In this document: positions 27,253 through 37,009 of the stretch, piece by piece | How the letters are laid out: each line of letters opens with the position of its first letter | Numbering within the stretch: position 1 is the stretch's first letter | Source of the DNA: Gammaproteobacteria bacterium | GTDB lineage: Bacteria > Pseudomonadota > Gammaproteobacteria > Xanthomonadales > Wenzhouxiangellaceae | Length of the DNA: 64,000 nt | Assembly (NCBI GenBank): GCA_021772985.1 | Contig: JAJFKX010000012.1 | Location: 186,001 to 250,000 of the forward strand | Reading direction: 5' to 3' | Translations under genes and position numbers: made by a program | The notes under the pieces: generated by a model | Databases searched by the model: none | Told to the model about the DNA's origin: nothing | What the model saw: only the letters and a program-made list of their open reading frames with translations

Positions 27253-27717
27253 TCAGTAACCAGTAGACAACACAATTGCCGCACCATTCCCATGAAATCC
27301 AAATCCGTAGAAACTGGTGCCATACCGGCGGTGCCCGTGATGCCCACGGTTCCCGCGATAGCCACGGTTCCCGCGATAACTACGGTTCCCGCGATAGCTA
27401 CGGTTCCCACGATAGCTACGGTTCCCACGATAACTACGGTTCCCACGATAACTACGGTGGCTTTTGCGAGAACCGTGCCGATAATTAGAATGCCCACGAT
27501 AGCTGTCACGGTTATAATAACCATGGCGTTTGCGGTGTTTGTAACCATTGCGATGGCCATAATGGCTTTGTTGGTAGCTGCCATGACCGCTATAGCTATA
27601 ACCGTTGTAATGTCCTTTGTGCCCATAACTGTTTGCTGCGGCCGGGTTAGCCAGCAGGCCTAGGCTGAAGACTAGCGCCAAAGCGCCAATGAAATGTGCT
27701 GATTTTGTTCTCTTCAT
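27253..27717 (-). CDS. Secreted Tyr/Arg/Gly/His-rich repeat protein
   Basis: A 154-aa protein: signal peptide (about residues 1-29, ANPAAANS cleavage area), then a Tyr/Gly/His/Ser-rich region, then residues 89-125 made of six tandem copies of S/G-YRGNR, then a His/Arg stretch and a hydrophobic tip AAIVLSTGY. Very basic and low in complexity, as in secreted adhesive, RNA- or polyanion-binding proteins, but no function can be named. The start has GGAGG 8 bp upstream, and a strong terminator follows. The DNA repeat keeps other frames open too; this frame is chosen for its signal peptide and ribosome site. Confidence 0.75.
   Translation of the reverse strand: MKRTKSAHFIGALALVFSLGLLANPAAANSYGHKGHYNGYSYSGHGSYQQSHYGHRNGYKHRKRHGYYNRDSYRGHSNYRHGSRKSHRSYRGNRSYRGNRSYRGNRSYRGNRSYRGNRGYRGNRGHHGHRRYGTSFYGFGFHGNGAAIVLSTGY
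27348..27455 (-). repeat. 18-bp tandem repeat, six copies
   Basis: Six adjacent 18-bp units (on the + strand GGTTCCCGCGATAGCCAC and near-copies) differ at two or three positions, mostly CGC/CAC and AGC/AAC. The changes group the first three and last three units, suggesting stepwise duplication. In the coding strand they give the S-Y-R-G-N-R peptide repeat. Copy number may vary between strains. Confidence 0.9.
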
Positions 27718-27790
27718 CACTCGGTCCTCCGATTTACGTATGGCCAGTCTAGAACGCGGTTCATTAATACATACTGAATAAAGGTAAACC

Positions 27791-28540
27791 ATGTTAGTAA
27801 CCATCAATCACGATCAAATTATCGAACTGCGCTTGAATAGACCGCCGGTCAATGCAATTAATCACGAATTACTTAATGAATTACATTCATTTATAAAAAA
27901 AATACATGCAAAACAGGTGGATGCAAAAGCCTTGGTGATCTCGGGGGCAGCTGGAATATTTTCTGCCGGATTGGATGTGCCGGCCCTGTTGGCGTTTGAC
28001 CGAGAGGCAATGACGGGTTTTTGGGGTGATTTTTTTAACCTATGGAAAAACCTGGCAACTTTACCTATTCCGGTAGTGGCCGCAATGACCGGTCACAGCC
28101 CGGCAGGTGGCACGGTTTTGTCGTTGTTTTGTGATTACCGGGTATTGGCCGAAGGCGAATACAAGGTCGGCTTGAACGAAGTTCAGGTAGGTCTGGTAGC
28201 GCCAATGCCGATTGTTAGTGCGTTGCAACGCCTGTTGGGTCCGCGTGCAGCCGAGCGGCACCTGGTTGCAGGTGATCTGATTTCACCACAGGCCGCATTC
28301 GATGCAGGGCTGGTGGATGAGTTGGCGCCATTGGAGCAAGTGGTCGAGCGAGCGCTGGCATGGTGTCAAAAGCATCTGCAATTACCTGCACATGCGATGC
28401 TGGCCAGCCGAAATTTGGCTCGTGCTGATTTGCACAGTGCTTTTGATGAAAGTGATAATGGCGATGCATTTCTCGATCAATGGTTTTCACCAGACACCCA
28501 GCAGGTCTTGAAGGCATTGGCTGCCCGCTTGCAGGGGTGA
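27791..28540 (+). CDS. Enoyl-CoA isomerase (ECI1-like crotonase)
   Basis: A 249-aa crotonase-fold protein. The middle (GHSPAGGTVLSLFCDYRVLAEG and KVGLNEVQVGLVAPMPIV, then GPRAAERHL) matches the mitochondrial delta3-delta2-enoyl-CoA isomerase group much better than hydratases: the N-terminal first catalytic Glu position is not obvious, while GLNEVQVGL carries the single base. It would move double bonds during beta-oxidation of unsaturated fatty acids. Start is ATG at 27791; the spacer to the divergent repeat gene is 73 bp. It is followed by prfC in the same direction. Confidence 0.82.
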   Translation: MLVTINHDQIIELRLNRPPVNAINHELLNELHSFIKKIHAKQVDAKALVISGAAGIFSAGLDVPALLAFDREAMTGFWGDFFNLWKNLATLPIPVVAAMTGHSPAGGTVLSLFCDYRVLAEGEYKVGLNEVQVGLVAPMPIVSALQRLLGPRAAERHLVAGDLISPQAAFDAGLVDELAPLEQVVERALAWCQKHLQLPAHAMLASRNLARADLHSAFDESDNGDAFLDQWFSPDTQQVLKALAARLQG

Positions 28541-28634
28541 GGATGAGTTGGTTCAAGTTTTCCAGGTGATCAAAACCTAAGCCCACAAACTGCCGGCTCT
28601 GATAAACTAAGCGACTTTTGAACATTATCTGAAT

Positions 28635-30230
28635 ATGTCCTCAGCTTCTGAGCTACAGCGCCAAGCAGCGCGCCGGCGGACGTTTGCGATTATTTCGCAT
28701 CCGGATGCGGGCAAAACAACTATCACTGAAAAACTACTGTTATTTGGTGGAGCCATCCAACAGGCAGGCAGCGTCAAGGCGCGTAAAGCAGCCCGGCATG
28801 CCACTTCAGACTGGATGGAGCTGGAAAAAGAGCGTGGTATTTCGGTCACCTCCTCTGTGATGCAATTTCCTTATAAGGAACGTGTTATCAATTTGCTGGA
28901 TACACCGGGGCATGCAGACTTTTCAGAAGACACTTATCGCACCTTGACAGCGGTGGATTCAGCACTGATGGTGATCGACTGCGCTAAAGGTGTGGAAGCC
29001 CGCACCATCAAACTGATGGAAGTCTGCCGCTTGCGCAATACACCAATTATGACCTTTATCAATAAACTGGATCGTGAGGGCCGGGATCCGATGGAATTGA
29101 TAGATGAAGTTGAGCAAGTGTTGGGAATAGCCTGTGCACCGGTCACCTGGCCGATTGGCATGGGACGACGTTTACAAGGTGTCTATCACTTGCTGACGGA
29201 CCAGGTGCTGCTGTATCAAGCGGGTAAAAATTATGTGACCCAACAGGCTGAGACCATTGATGGTTTAAATAACCCTCAGTTGGATGCAAAGCTGGCCGGG
29301 ATGGCTGAGGAATTACGCGAAGAAATTGAACTGGTGCAGGGGGCCAGTAACCCTTTTGATCAGCAGGCTTATCTGGAAGGTCGACAAACGCCGGTATTTT
29401 TTGGTTCGGCGATCAATAATTTTGGAGTGACCCCATTATTAGATGCATTTGTTCAGCATGCACCAGCACCAGGGGCACGCAATGCCGGTTCACGGGATGT
29501 GCAGCCGATTGAGCCTGCCATGAGCGGTTTTGTATTTAAAATTCAAGCCAATATGGACCCGGCTCATCGGGACCGCATGGCTTTCATGCGGGTCTGTTCC
29601 GGTTGTTTTACACCGGGTGAGAAACTGTACCAGGTACGCACCGGTAAACCGGTACGCACGGCCGGCGCACAAACTTTTATGGCGGCCGGTCGAGATGCAG
29701 TAGAAAATGCCTGGCCAGGGGATATTGTCGGGGTGCACAACCATGGTGCGATTCGTATTGGCGACACTTTGACAGAAGGTGAGAGCCTGCATTTTACCGG
29801 TATTCCGAGTTTTGCTCCAGAATTGTTCCGGCGGGCCAGGTTGCGGGATCCGTTGAGGAGTAAACAGTTACTTAAAGGATTGGAGCAGCTGTCTGAAGAG
29901 GGTGCTACTCAGTTTTTCCGGCCGTTAAGAGGGAATGAATTAGTGCTAGGGGCGATTGGCATATTGCAATTTGATGTGACGGCTTATCGGCTTAAAAATG
30001 AATATAACGTTGATGCGTTGTTTGAACAGGTTAATGTTACTACCGCTCGCTGGGTACACAGCGATAATAAAGCCAAGCTGGAAGAGTTTCGCCGAAAGAA
30101 CGAATTACAACTGGCATTGGACCATTCCGGTGAATTGGTATACCTGGCAACTTCGCGGGTTAATCTGCAGCTGACTGAAGAACGTTGGCCGGATATTGGC
30201 TTCGCAGCAACGCGTGAATTGAGTAACTAA
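28635..30230 (+). CDS. prfC: Peptide chain release factor 3
   Basis: GTPase (531 aa) that recycles RF1 and RF2 from terminated ribosomes. G motifs are plain: G1 [15 protein letters not shown]3 [14 protein letters not shown]4 [10 protein letters not shown]. Switch I ([12 protein letters not shown]) and the RF3-specific C-domain ([31 protein letters not shown]) distinguish it from EF-G. Length is as in E. coli RF3. The stop codon TAA is followed immediately by the ATG of the MATE gene. Confidence 0.96.
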   Translation: MSSASELQRQAARRRTFAIISHPDAGKTTITEKLLLFGGAIQQAGSVKARKAARHATSDWMELEKERGISVTSSVMQFPYKERVINLLDTPGHADFSEDTYRTLTAVDSALMVIDCAKGVEARTIKLMEVCRLRNTPIMTFINKLDREGRDPMELIDEVEQVLGIACAPVTWPIGMGRRLQGVYHLLTDQVLLYQAGKNYVTQQAETIDGLNNPQLDAKLAGMAEELREEIELVQGASNPFDQQAYLEGRQTPVFFGSAINNFGVTPLLDAFVQHAPAPGARNAGSRDVQPIEPAMSGFVFKIQANMDPAHRDRMAFMRVCSGCFTPGEKLYQVRTGKPVRTAGAQTFMAAGRDAVENAWPGDIVGVHNHGAIRIGDTLTEGESLHFTGIPSFAPELFRRARLRDPLRSKQLLKGLEQLSEEGATQFFRPLRGNELVLGAIGILQFDVTAYRLKNEYNVDALFEQVNVTTARWVHSDNKAKLEEFRRKNELQLALDHSGELVYLATSRVNLQLTEERWPDIGFAATRELSN

Positions 30231-31583
30231 ATGGATGCAACAACATTAGGTAAATGGATGCCCCTGGGGGAGCGCCGTACACAGTTGCTGAGCATTGCAT
30301 TGCCGATTATTGGTGGGATGCTGTCTCAGAATATTTTGAACCTGGTGGATATCGCCATGGTCGGGCAATTGGGTGACAGCGCTTTGGCGGCCACCGGGGT
30401 GGGTTCATTTTTCAATTACCTATCGGTAGCGGCGGTTATTGGGCTGGCTACCGGAGTACAGGCCACAGCCGCTCGTCGAATCGGCCAGGGGCGTGGATCA
30501 GAAGCAGCATTGTCTTTGAATGGCGGCTTGCTATTGGCGCTATTGATTGGCGCCATGCTGAGTGTTGTGTTGATAGAACTGGCACCGGCCATTCTTAATT
30601 CATTGAATGACGACCAACAGGTTGTCGAGCAGGGCACGCCATATTTGCAGGTCAGGCTGGTAGCACTGGCAGCAGTGGGGATGAACTTTTCTTTTCGTGG
30701 ATATTGGAGCGCAGTGCACCTGACCCGGTTATATTTTCAGACCATCATCTGCATGCACGTGATCAATATTTTCCTCAACTGGGTGTTGATTTTTGGCAAT
30801 CTGGGTGCGCCGGAATTGGGTGTTTATGGTGCTGGGCTGGCCACCACAATATCAATTTTTGTTGGTTTGGGATTGCACATCACTTTTGCCCTGCGGCATG
30901 CCCGCGAGGCGGGCTTTATGCGTGGTTTGCCTGCCAGACACGAATTATGGCGGCAAGTGCAAATCTCATTGCCGTCCAGTATCCAGCAAATGTTTTTCTC
31001 GGGGGGCTTGGTCGTATTGATCTGGATTTTTGGGAAAATCGGTACTGCTGAAGTTGCGGCGGCCAATGTATTACTGACATTGGGTCTGGTATTACTGTTG
31101 CCGGCGATGGGTATCGGTATCGGTTGCTCCACTCTGGTTGGTAATGCTCTGGGTCGCAATAATGCCGCTGATGCAGAGCTTTGGGGTTGGCAATCCAGTG
31201 GGCTGGTGCTATTGGTCAATGGTACTATCGGCTTGCTGTTGATTGCCTTGGCGACGCCACTATTAAGCGTATTTCTGCATGATCCGGAAACCCTGAAACT
31301 GGCTTACTGGCCGTTTATCATCAGTGCTTTGATTGTTGGCTTTGATACCGCCGGAATGGTATTGATCAATGCACTGCTGGGAGCAGGCGCAAGTACCAGG
31401 GTCATGATAGTTTCGATCATTTCACAATGGCTGCTCTTTTTACCGCTGGCATGGTTGATCGGACCGGTCCTGGGAGGCGGTTTGCTTGCGGTGTGGTTGG
31501 TTCAGGCCGGCTATCGTTTGGCACAGGCGCTGGTGTTTGTGTGGAGTTGGCGGAGCGGATTCTGGAAAACCATCGAGGTGTAG
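30231..31583 (+). CDS. MATE family efflux transporter
   Basis: A 450-aa inner-membrane protein with about 12 hydrophobic helices. The N-terminal helix begins ALPIIGGMLSQNILNLVDIAMVGQLG, the typical MATE entry with the conserved VD-AMVG, and the two halves show the internal repeat of the family (second half SSIQQMFFSGGLVVLIW). It should export toxic compounds or drugs using Na+ or H+ gradients; the substrate is unknown. Its ATG abuts the prfC stop, so coupling to translation termination factor expression is likely accidental operon structure. Confidence 0.9.
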   Translation: MDATTLGKWMPLGERRTQLLSIALPIIGGMLSQNILNLVDIAMVGQLGDSALAATGVGSFFNYLSVAAVIGLATGVQATAARRIGQGRGSEAALSLNGGLLLALLIGAMLSVVLIELAPAILNSLNDDQQVVEQGTPYLQVRLVALAAVGMNFSFRGYWSAVHLTRLYFQTIICMHVINIFLNWVLIFGNLGAPELGVYGAGLATTISIFVGLGLHITFALRHAREAGFMRGLPARHELWRQVQISLPSSIQQMFFSGGLVVLIWIFGKIGTAEVAAANVLLTLGLVLLLPAMGIGIGCSTLVGNALGRNNAADAELWGWQSSGLVLLVNGTIGLLLIALATPLLSVFLHDPETLKLAYWPFIISALIVGFDTAGMVLINALLGAGASTRVMIVSIISQWLLFLPLAWLIGPVLGGGLLAVWLVQAGYRLAQALVFVWSWRSGFWKTIEV

Positions 31584-31682
31584 ATACTGATCAGTAGATT
31601 ACACACTGTGCAAGTGTTTGGTTTACTATTGTTTTTCTAATAATTAATGATGCCCCGGCATCGTGCTGACCTGGCAATAACA

Positions 31683-32960
31683 ATGATAGAACATTTAGGG
31701 AATATTTTATTCGGTCTGTTTGGTTTGGCGGTATTGTTAACCATGGTCTGGGTGATAGGCGGCTGTAAGCGGCAAATCAATCTGAGGTTGGTTGGTTTTG
31801 GTATTTTACTACAGGTAATATTTGCCCTGATTGTGCTGCGAACCGATTGGGGGAGAGCAGCATTTGACGCCTTGGGTAATGTTTTTGTGGTGCTGTTGGG
31901 TTTTACCCGCAGCGGCTCAGAGTTTATTTTCGGCAGTTTTATGGATGTCAACCAGTTCGGTTATGTATTTGCCGTTCAGGTATTGCCGACGATTATCTTT
32001 TTCGCTTCACTGATGGCGGTTTTGTATCACCTTGGCTGGATGCAAAAAGCTGTGCAAGGTATCGCCTGGATAATGACTCGGACATTAAAGGTCAGCGGCT
32101 CGGAATCACTGGCAGTTGCTGCGAACGTGTTCGTGGGGCAGACCGAAGCGCCATTGGTGGTCAGGCCGTATATCAGCAGCATGACTCAATCTGAGTTATT
32201 CACCATGATGGTTGCGGGTATGGCAACCATAGCCGGCGGGGTGTTGGCTGCCTACGTTGGGTTATTGGGTGGTAACGATCCGGTACAGCAATTGTATTAC
32301 GCCAAACATTTACTGTCTGCCAGCATAATGGCGGCACCGGCAACCATTGTTGCTGCAAAGTTGATTATTCCTGAAACCGAACAATCGGTAACCCAGGGGC
32401 AAGTACAAGTCAAGGTTGAGCGCGAAACGCATAATGTCATCGAAGCTGCCGCCAGTGGTGCCGCTGACGGCGTCAAATTGGCACTGAATGTCGGCGCGAT
32501 GTTATTGGCGTTTCTGGCATTGATTGCAATGATAAATTATCCCCTGGAATTCCTGGGCAATAAACTGGGTTTAGAGGAAGCACTGGGCAAGCCAACAAGC
32601 CTGGCTTTGATCCTGGGCTATATCTGTGCGCCGCTGGCATGGTTGATTGGTGTTCCCTGGCAAGATGCTACAACTGTAGGCAGCCTGATCGGACAAAAAG
32701 TTGTAGCTAATGAGTTTGTTGCCTACTCGCAGCTAAATCTCGTTAAAGATACCCTTACCGAGCATGGGTTGTTAATCAGTACTTATGCGCTGTGCGGATT
32801 TGCCAACTTTTCCTCGATAGCCATTCAGATTGGCGGGATTGGTGGCCTGGCGCCTAATCGTAAGACGGATCTGGCCCGTATGGGTTTGAAAGCGGTATTT
32901 GCAGGCACCGTGGTTACCTTAATGACAGCAACCATTGCCGGCGTGATTACTGGGTTTTAA
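31683..32960 (+). CDS. Concentrative nucleoside transporter (NupC/CNT family)
   Basis: A 425-aa inner-membrane symporter taking up nucleosides with H+ or Na+. Features include VFAVQVLPTIIFFASLMAVLYHLG, the signature GVANVFVGQTEAPL-type motif here ANVFVGQTEAPLVVRPY, and the SGAADGVKLALNVGAMLLAF motif; later LCGFANFSSIAIQIGGIGGLAPN is characteristic of the CNT core. Start at 31683 (MIEHLGNILFGLFGL) is preferred over the upstream ATG at 31647 because it begins right before the first helix. Converges on the dehydratase gene with a 14-bp overlap. Confidence 0.93.
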   Translation: MIEHLGNILFGLFGLAVLLTMVWVIGGCKRQINLRLVGFGILLQVIFALIVLRTDWGRAAFDALGNVFVVLLGFTRSGSEFIFGSFMDVNQFGYVFAVQVLPTIIFFASLMAVLYHLGWMQKAVQGIAWIMTRTLKVSGSESLAVAANVFVGQTEAPLVVRPYISSMTQSELFTMMVAGMATIAGGVLAAYVGLLGGNDPVQQLYYAKHLLSASIMAAPATIVAAKLIIPETEQSVTQGQVQVKVERETHNVIEAAASGAADGVKLALNVGAMLLAFLALIAMINYPLEFLGNKLGLEEALGKPTSLALILGYICAPLAWLIGVPWQDATTVGSLIGQKVVANEFVAYSQLNLVKDTLTEHGLLISTYALCGFANFSSIAIQIGGIGGLAPNRKTDLARMGLKAVFAGTVVTLMTATIAGVITGF

Positions 32961-33936
32961 CGCCGGCCAGGGTTTGGGGAATGAGTCCAGCTAACAAACG
33001 TTTAATATCGGCGTTGCCACCGCTTAATATCAGCCCGATTCTTTTACCGGCAAACACTTCCGGGTGTTTGGCAATGGCTGCCACTACGGTTGCGCTGGAG
33101 GGTTCAATAAGTTGTTTGGTATATTGCCATACCAACCCTAAAGCGTCGCGTATTTCAGCGTCATCAACCAGAATTATCCTGTCCAGATAACGGTTCATTA
33201 TGACAAAATTCCGGGCGCCAATAATCGCTCGCAGGCCGTCGGCGATGGTATCCGGCTGGATATCCGTGATGCGTTTGGATTGCAGCAATGATAGGTAACT
33301 GTCATTTGCACCGGCCGGTTCCGCAGCAATAACTGCAATGTCTTGCTTGCTGGCCTGAACCGCCAGACAAGCGCCACTGGTCAGACCGCCTCCACCTACT
33401 GGTACAACCACAATATCCAGGCCATCAACGTCCTCGAGCAATTCTGCAGTGGCGGTGCTTTGACCAAATATAATGCGCCAGTCGTCATAGGGATGCACTT
33501 TATGCAAGCCCTGCTCAATCAACTGCTGCAATAGCTGTTCTCTGGATTGCTGATTGGGTTCACAAAAATGGATGACACCACCATACGCTTTCACCGCGTC
33601 AACTTTGGTTTGGACCGAATTTTCGGGCATGACAATATGTGCTGCCAGCCCGCGATCAGCCGCTGCCGCTGCCAGAGCAGCGCCATGGTTACCGGATGAG
33701 TGGGTGGCAACACCGGTAATACTACTGTCCAATTGCAAAACGGCGTTGGTTGCACCGCGGTATTTAAACGCCCCGGTTTTCTGTAAGTGCTCGCATTTAA
33801 AAAACAGCTCGCAGCCGAACTGTTGGTTCAAACTGGTTGAAGTAATTATCTCAGTACGATGTACTTTCCCGTGCAGTCGCTGCTGGCTGAGTTCAACCTC
33901 GGCAAGATCAAATTCGGAGTTGGGAAAATCTGACAT
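32947..33936 (-). CDS. PLP-dependent threonine/serine dehydratase family
   Basis: Fold type II PLP enzyme (329 aa). Lys58 in QKTGAFKYRGA should bind the cofactor, THSSGNHGAALA is the substrate loop, VPVGGGGLTSG is the phosphate-cup glycine loop, and the chain ends with VGLILSGGN-type (RIGLILSGGNAD). It has no C-terminal regulatory ACT domain, so it resembles the catabolic threonine dehydratase or serine racemase group rather than biosynthetic IlvA. Reaction: Ser/Thr to pyruvate/2-oxobutyrate, or Ser racemisation. Start chosen at 33936 (MSDFPNSEFD); twelve more codons upstream are open. Convergent overlap with the CNT gene. Confidence 0.87.
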   Translation of the reverse strand: MSDFPNSEFDLAEVELSQQRLHGKVHRTEIITSTSLNQQFGCELFFKCEHLQKTGAFKYRGATNAVLQLDSSITGVATHSSGNHGAALAAAAADRGLAAHIVMPENSVQTKVDAVKAYGGVIHFCEPNQQSREQLLQQLIEQGLHKVHPYDDWRIIFGQSTATAELLEDVDGLDIVVVPVGGGGLTSGACLAVQASKQDIAVIAAEPAGANDSYLSLLQSKRITDIQPDTIADGLRAIIGARNFVIMNRYLDRIILVDDAEIRDALGLVWQYTKQLIEPSSATVVAAIAKHPEVFAGKRIGLILSGGNADIKRLLAGLIPQTLAGVKTQ

Positions 33937-33969
33937 GTGGTTGCTGTCTCTGCCGGGAATTGTGCTGAC

Positions 33970-34000
33970 CATCAGACGTCACCGGCGGTGACGTCTGATG
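33970..34000. other. Perfect 14-bp hairpin between dehydratase and mscL
   Basis: CATCAGACGTCACC at 33970-33983 is exactly matched by its inverse at 33987-34000 with a 3-base loop. It lies just after the mscL stop and upstream of the dehydratase start. There is no T-run on either side, so it may be an mRNA stabiliser, a processing site or an operator instead of a simple terminator. Confidence 0.65.
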
Positions 34001-34013
34001 CAGATACTTTGAG

Positions 34014-34412
34014 CTATTTTTTCAGCGAGTCACGAATTTCACGCAATAACAAAACTTCATCACTGGGCTTGGGAGGTTCAGCCGGTGCCTCCTGTTCCTT
34101 TTTCTTCATGGCATTCATTGCTTTGATTGCCACAAATATGGCCAGTGCAATAATCAGGAAATCAAAAATGGTTTGAAGAAATGCACCGTACGTGATCAAT
34201 ACAGCTTCAGTACCTTCGCCGGCTTCTTTCAGGGTTATCGCCAAATCAGAAAAATTCACTCCGCCAATAGCCATACCCAATGCTGGCATGACGACATCAC
34301 TCACGAAAGATGCAACAATTTTCCCGAACGCGGCTCCAATGATAATACCGACAGCCATGTCTACAACGTTGCCTTTCATAGCGAAGTCTTTAAATTCAGA
34401 TGCAAAACTCAT
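34014..34412 (-). CDS. mscL: Large-conductance mechanosensitive channel
   Basis: Pentameric channel (132 aa) that opens on hypo-osmotic shock. N-terminal [37 protein letters not shown] is the S1 helix plus TM1, followed by a periplasmic loop, TM2 ([23 protein letters not shown]) and the charged C-terminal helix with [12 protein letters not shown]. This is a near-ideal MscL. Confidence 0.97.
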   Translation of the reverse strand: MSFASEFKDFAMKGNVVDMAVGIIIGAAFGKIVASFVSDVVMPALGMAIGGVNFSDLAITLKEAGEGTEAVLITYGAFLQTIFDFLIIALAIFVAIKAMNAMKKKEQEAPAEPPKPSDEVLLLREIRDSLKK

Positions 34413-34582
34413 GTGGTTTCTCCATGTTGTTATTGTATGGGTTGTTTATGCAGCGCTTAAGTTTGCCGTTTCCAGTAGCTAATCACAAGTAAAAAACTGT
34501 CAACAGAAAAGCCACCGGCTACAATGCTGGTGGTAAAATACAGCTCGGTAAATATTTTTCTGTTTTATAAGGATTAGCCAAT

Positions 34583-35710
34583 ATGATTGCCATTAACAGT
34601 GAATTTGACAGCGGCAATATTGAATGCGTGAAATGTGATGCCGCTGACAATATTCAGTTGGAAATTCGTATCGATAATGCCTCAGATTTTTATCAATGGT
34701 TTTATTTTCGAGTCACGGGCACCAAAGACACCCGCTCTCGAATACGGATTATCAACGCAGGTGATTCGGCTTATGCAGATGGCTGGAAGGATTACCAGGC
34801 AGTCGCCAGCTACGATTTGCAGAACTGGTTTCGGGTTCCTACCAGTTATGTTGAGCAACAATTGGTGATCGAGCACGAGCCGGGATTTGACAGCGTGTAT
34901 TACGCCTATTTTGCACCTTATCCAATGAGTCGGCATGCTGCTTTAATTGCAGATTGTCAAAGCTATCATCAGGTGCGCTATAGCCAGCTTGGGCAGACCC
35001 TGGATGGCCAGGTGATGGATCTGCTGGTAATCGGAGAACCGGCTGACAACAAAAAAATCTGCTGGGTTATCGCCCGGCAACATCCCGGAGAAACCATGGC
35101 GGAATGGTGGATGGAAGGTTTTCTGGCACGGTTATTGGATGAGAACGATGCCCTGGCACAAAGCCTGTTAAGTCAGGTTGTGTTTTATGTGGTGCCCAAC
35201 ATGAATCCGGACGGCAGCCGTCGTGGTCATCTGCGGACCAATGCCGCAGGCATGAATTTGAACCGTGAATGGAAAGACGCGTCCATGGGGAAAAGCCCTG
35301 AAGTCTTTCTGGTGCGTCAGAAAATGGCGGAAACCGGGGTTGATTTTGCCCTGGATGTGCATGGTGATGAAGCATTACCCTACAATTTCATCGCCGGTGC
35401 AGAAGGTATCCAAGGCTGGAACGAGCGATTAGCCGGGTTGCAAAAAGCGTTTTGTGATAACTATGAGCAGGCCAATCCTGATTTCCAACAACAATATGGT
35501 TACCCGCTGGATGAGCCTAACAGCTCGGATTTGCGTAAGGCAACTGACTATATCGCGAAAACCCATAATTGCCTGTCGATGACCTTGGAAATGCCTTTCA
35601 AAGACAACGCCAACCTGCCGAACGCGGAAACAGGATGGTCACCAGAACGCAGTGCACAGCTGGGTGCCAGTGTATTGCATCCTTTGGCAGCAGTTATTCA
35701 GGATTTATAA
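34583..35710 (+). CDS. M14 family zinc carboxypeptidase, cytosolic (CCP-like) type
   Basis: A 375-aa protein without a signal peptide. The N-terminal beta-domain (about residues 1-110) is the pepsin-like-inhibitor-shaped N domain typical of cytosolic carboxypeptidases (NASDFYQWFYFRVTG, PYPMSRH). The catalytic domain has the zinc pair in RQHPGETMAEW (His and Glu), NPDGSRRGHLRTNAAGMNLNREW, the third zinc ligand in DVHGDE and the catalytic Glu in LEMPFKD. In eukaryotes such enzymes trim tubulin glutamates; bacterial substrates are unknown. Good ATG at 34583 after a purine-rich AAGGATT. Confidence 0.9.
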   Translation: MIAINSEFDSGNIECVKCDAADNIQLEIRIDNASDFYQWFYFRVTGTKDTRSRIRIINAGDSAYADGWKDYQAVASYDLQNWFRVPTSYVEQQLVIEHEPGFDSVYYAYFAPYPMSRHAALIADCQSYHQVRYSQLGQTLDGQVMDLLVIGEPADNKKICWVIARQHPGETMAEWWMEGFLARLLDENDALAQSLLSQVVFYVVPNMNPDGSRRGHLRTNAAGMNLNREWKDASMGKSPEVFLVRQKMAETGVDFALDVHGDEALPYNFIAGAEGIQGWNERLAGLQKAFCDNYEQANPDFQQQYGYPLDEPNSSDLRKATDYIAKTHNCLSMTLEMPFKDNANLPNAETGWSPERSAQLGASVLHPLAAVIQDL

Positions 35711-35752
35711 CCGGCAAGCCGCTGAATTTATCAGTGGTTATCCGAGTTGAAC

Positions 35753-35783
35753 GGCATGCAGGTTATCAACCAATCTGCATGCC
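35753..35783. other. Hairpin in the convergent M14/IVD spacer
   Basis: GGCATGCAG at 35753-35761 pairs with CTGCATGCC at 35775-35783 with a 13-base loop. Genes converge here, so it may help stop both transcripts, but no T-run follows. Confidence 0.4.
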
Positions 35784-35827
35784 AGTACTGTTGTTAACTA
35801 TGCTGCAGGTGGTTAACAACGGCCGCG

Positions 35828-36988
35828 TTACTGATTGTCATTAACCAGCTCGCGCCCGATCAGCATGCGACGAATTTCGTTGGTGCCTGCGCCGATTTCG
35901 TAAAGCTTGGCATCACGTAATAAACGGCCGGTTCGGTATTCATTGATGTAACCATTACCACCGAGTGACTGAATGGCTTCCAGACAAACCTGAATGGAAT
36001 TGGTTGAGGCGTGCAACAGGCAGGCTGCGGAATCAATCCGCAATTGGCGGCCAGCATCGTAATCTTCCGCGACACGATAAGCTAAGGCACGCGAAGATTG
36101 TAACGCGGTATACATATCTGCCAGTTTGGCCTGCATAACGCCAAAACTGCCGATCGAGCGGCCAAACTGTTTGCGTTCGCGCAGATAAGGGATGGTATCG
36201 TCGATAGCTGCCTGCATCAGGCCCAAAGGGCCGCCGGACAGTACCACCCGTTCGGTATTCAAACCACTCATCAATACCTTGACACCCTGATTAACTTCGC
36301 CAAGGACATTCTCAGCCGGGATTTCACAATTATCGAATACCAGCTCACAGGTATTGGAACCTCGCATTCCAAGCTTGTCCAGTTTTTGTGCTTTACTGAA
36401 ACCAGGTGTGCCGTCCTCGACCAGAAAAGCCGTCATGCATTGCGAGCCGGCATCCTTATCTGCAGTTCGCATATAGACAATAGCCAGATGAGCTTCCGGG
36501 CCGTTGGTAATCCACATTTTGCTGCCATTGGCGATCCAAATATCACCTTGTTGTCGGGCACGGCAATTCATCGAGCCAACAACATCGGAGCCGGCCCCGG
36601 GCTCTGACATGGCCAACGCACCGACCCATTCGCCGGAACACAATTTGGGTAAATACTTTTGGCACTGCTCTGGATTGCCGTTTTTTTGCAGGTTGTCCAA
36701 GCATAGGTTGCTATGTGCGCCATATGACAGGCCCACTGAGCCAGAGGCCCGGGATATCTCTTCCATGGCGATCAGGTGTGCAAGATAACCGAAGTCGGTG
36801 CCACCGTATTGTTCAGGCACGGTCATGCCCAGCAGGCCCAGTTCGCCGAGCATCGGCCACAAATCTAATGGAAAGGCATTTTCCTGGTCAATGCTTTCGG
36901 CGCGTGGCGCCAGTTCTTCCACGGCAAACCGGCGCACGGTATCGCGCAACAGTTCAAGTTCTTCACTGAGAGGAAAACCAATATCCAT
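35828..36988 (-). CDS. ivd: Isovaleryl-CoA dehydrogenase (acyl-CoA dehydrogenase family)
   Basis: FAD flavoprotein (386 aa) oxidising isovaleryl-CoA in leucine breakdown. [15 protein letters not shown] and [10 protein letters not shown] are the family signatures. The catalytic Glu appears to be that in [16 protein letters not shown], the position used by isovaleryl-CoA dehydrogenase, while the later position used by medium-chain enzymes reads [14 protein letters not shown] without it; this supports an IVD identity. The 21-bp gap to the leucine-dehydrogenase-like gene upstream suggests one operon for leucine catabolism. Confidence 0.88.
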   Translation of the reverse strand: MDIGFPLSEELELLRDTVRRFAVEELAPRAESIDQENAFPLDLWPMLGELGLLGMTVPEQYGGTDFGYLAHLIAMEEISRASGSVGLSYGAHSNLCLDNLQKNGNPEQCQKYLPKLCSGEWVGALAMSEPGAGSDVVGSMNCRARQQGDIWIANGSKMWITNGPEAHLAIVYMRTADKDAGSQCMTAFLVEDGTPGFSKAQKLDKLGMRGSNTCELVFDNCEIPAENVLGEVNQGVKVLMSGLNTERVVLSGGPLGLMQAAIDDTIPYLRERKQFGRSIGSFGVMQAKLADMYTALQSSRALAYRVAEDYDAGRQLRIDSAACLLHASTNSIQVCLEAIQSLGGNGYINEYRTGRLLRDAKLYEIGAGTNEIRRMLIGRELVNDNQ

Positions 36989-37009
36989 TATTTATACAGT
37001 AGCCATTCG

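Noticed and set aside
27249-27663. Other long frames over the 18-bp repeat (both strands)
   Set aside because: They exist because an 18-bp unit without stops keeps all frames open; only the minus-strand frame at 27253-27717 has a signal peptide, ribosome site and terminator.
28215-28625. 136-codon minus-strand frame opposite the ECI1-like gene
   Set aside because: It has no recognisable domain and covers a well-supported gene on the other strand.
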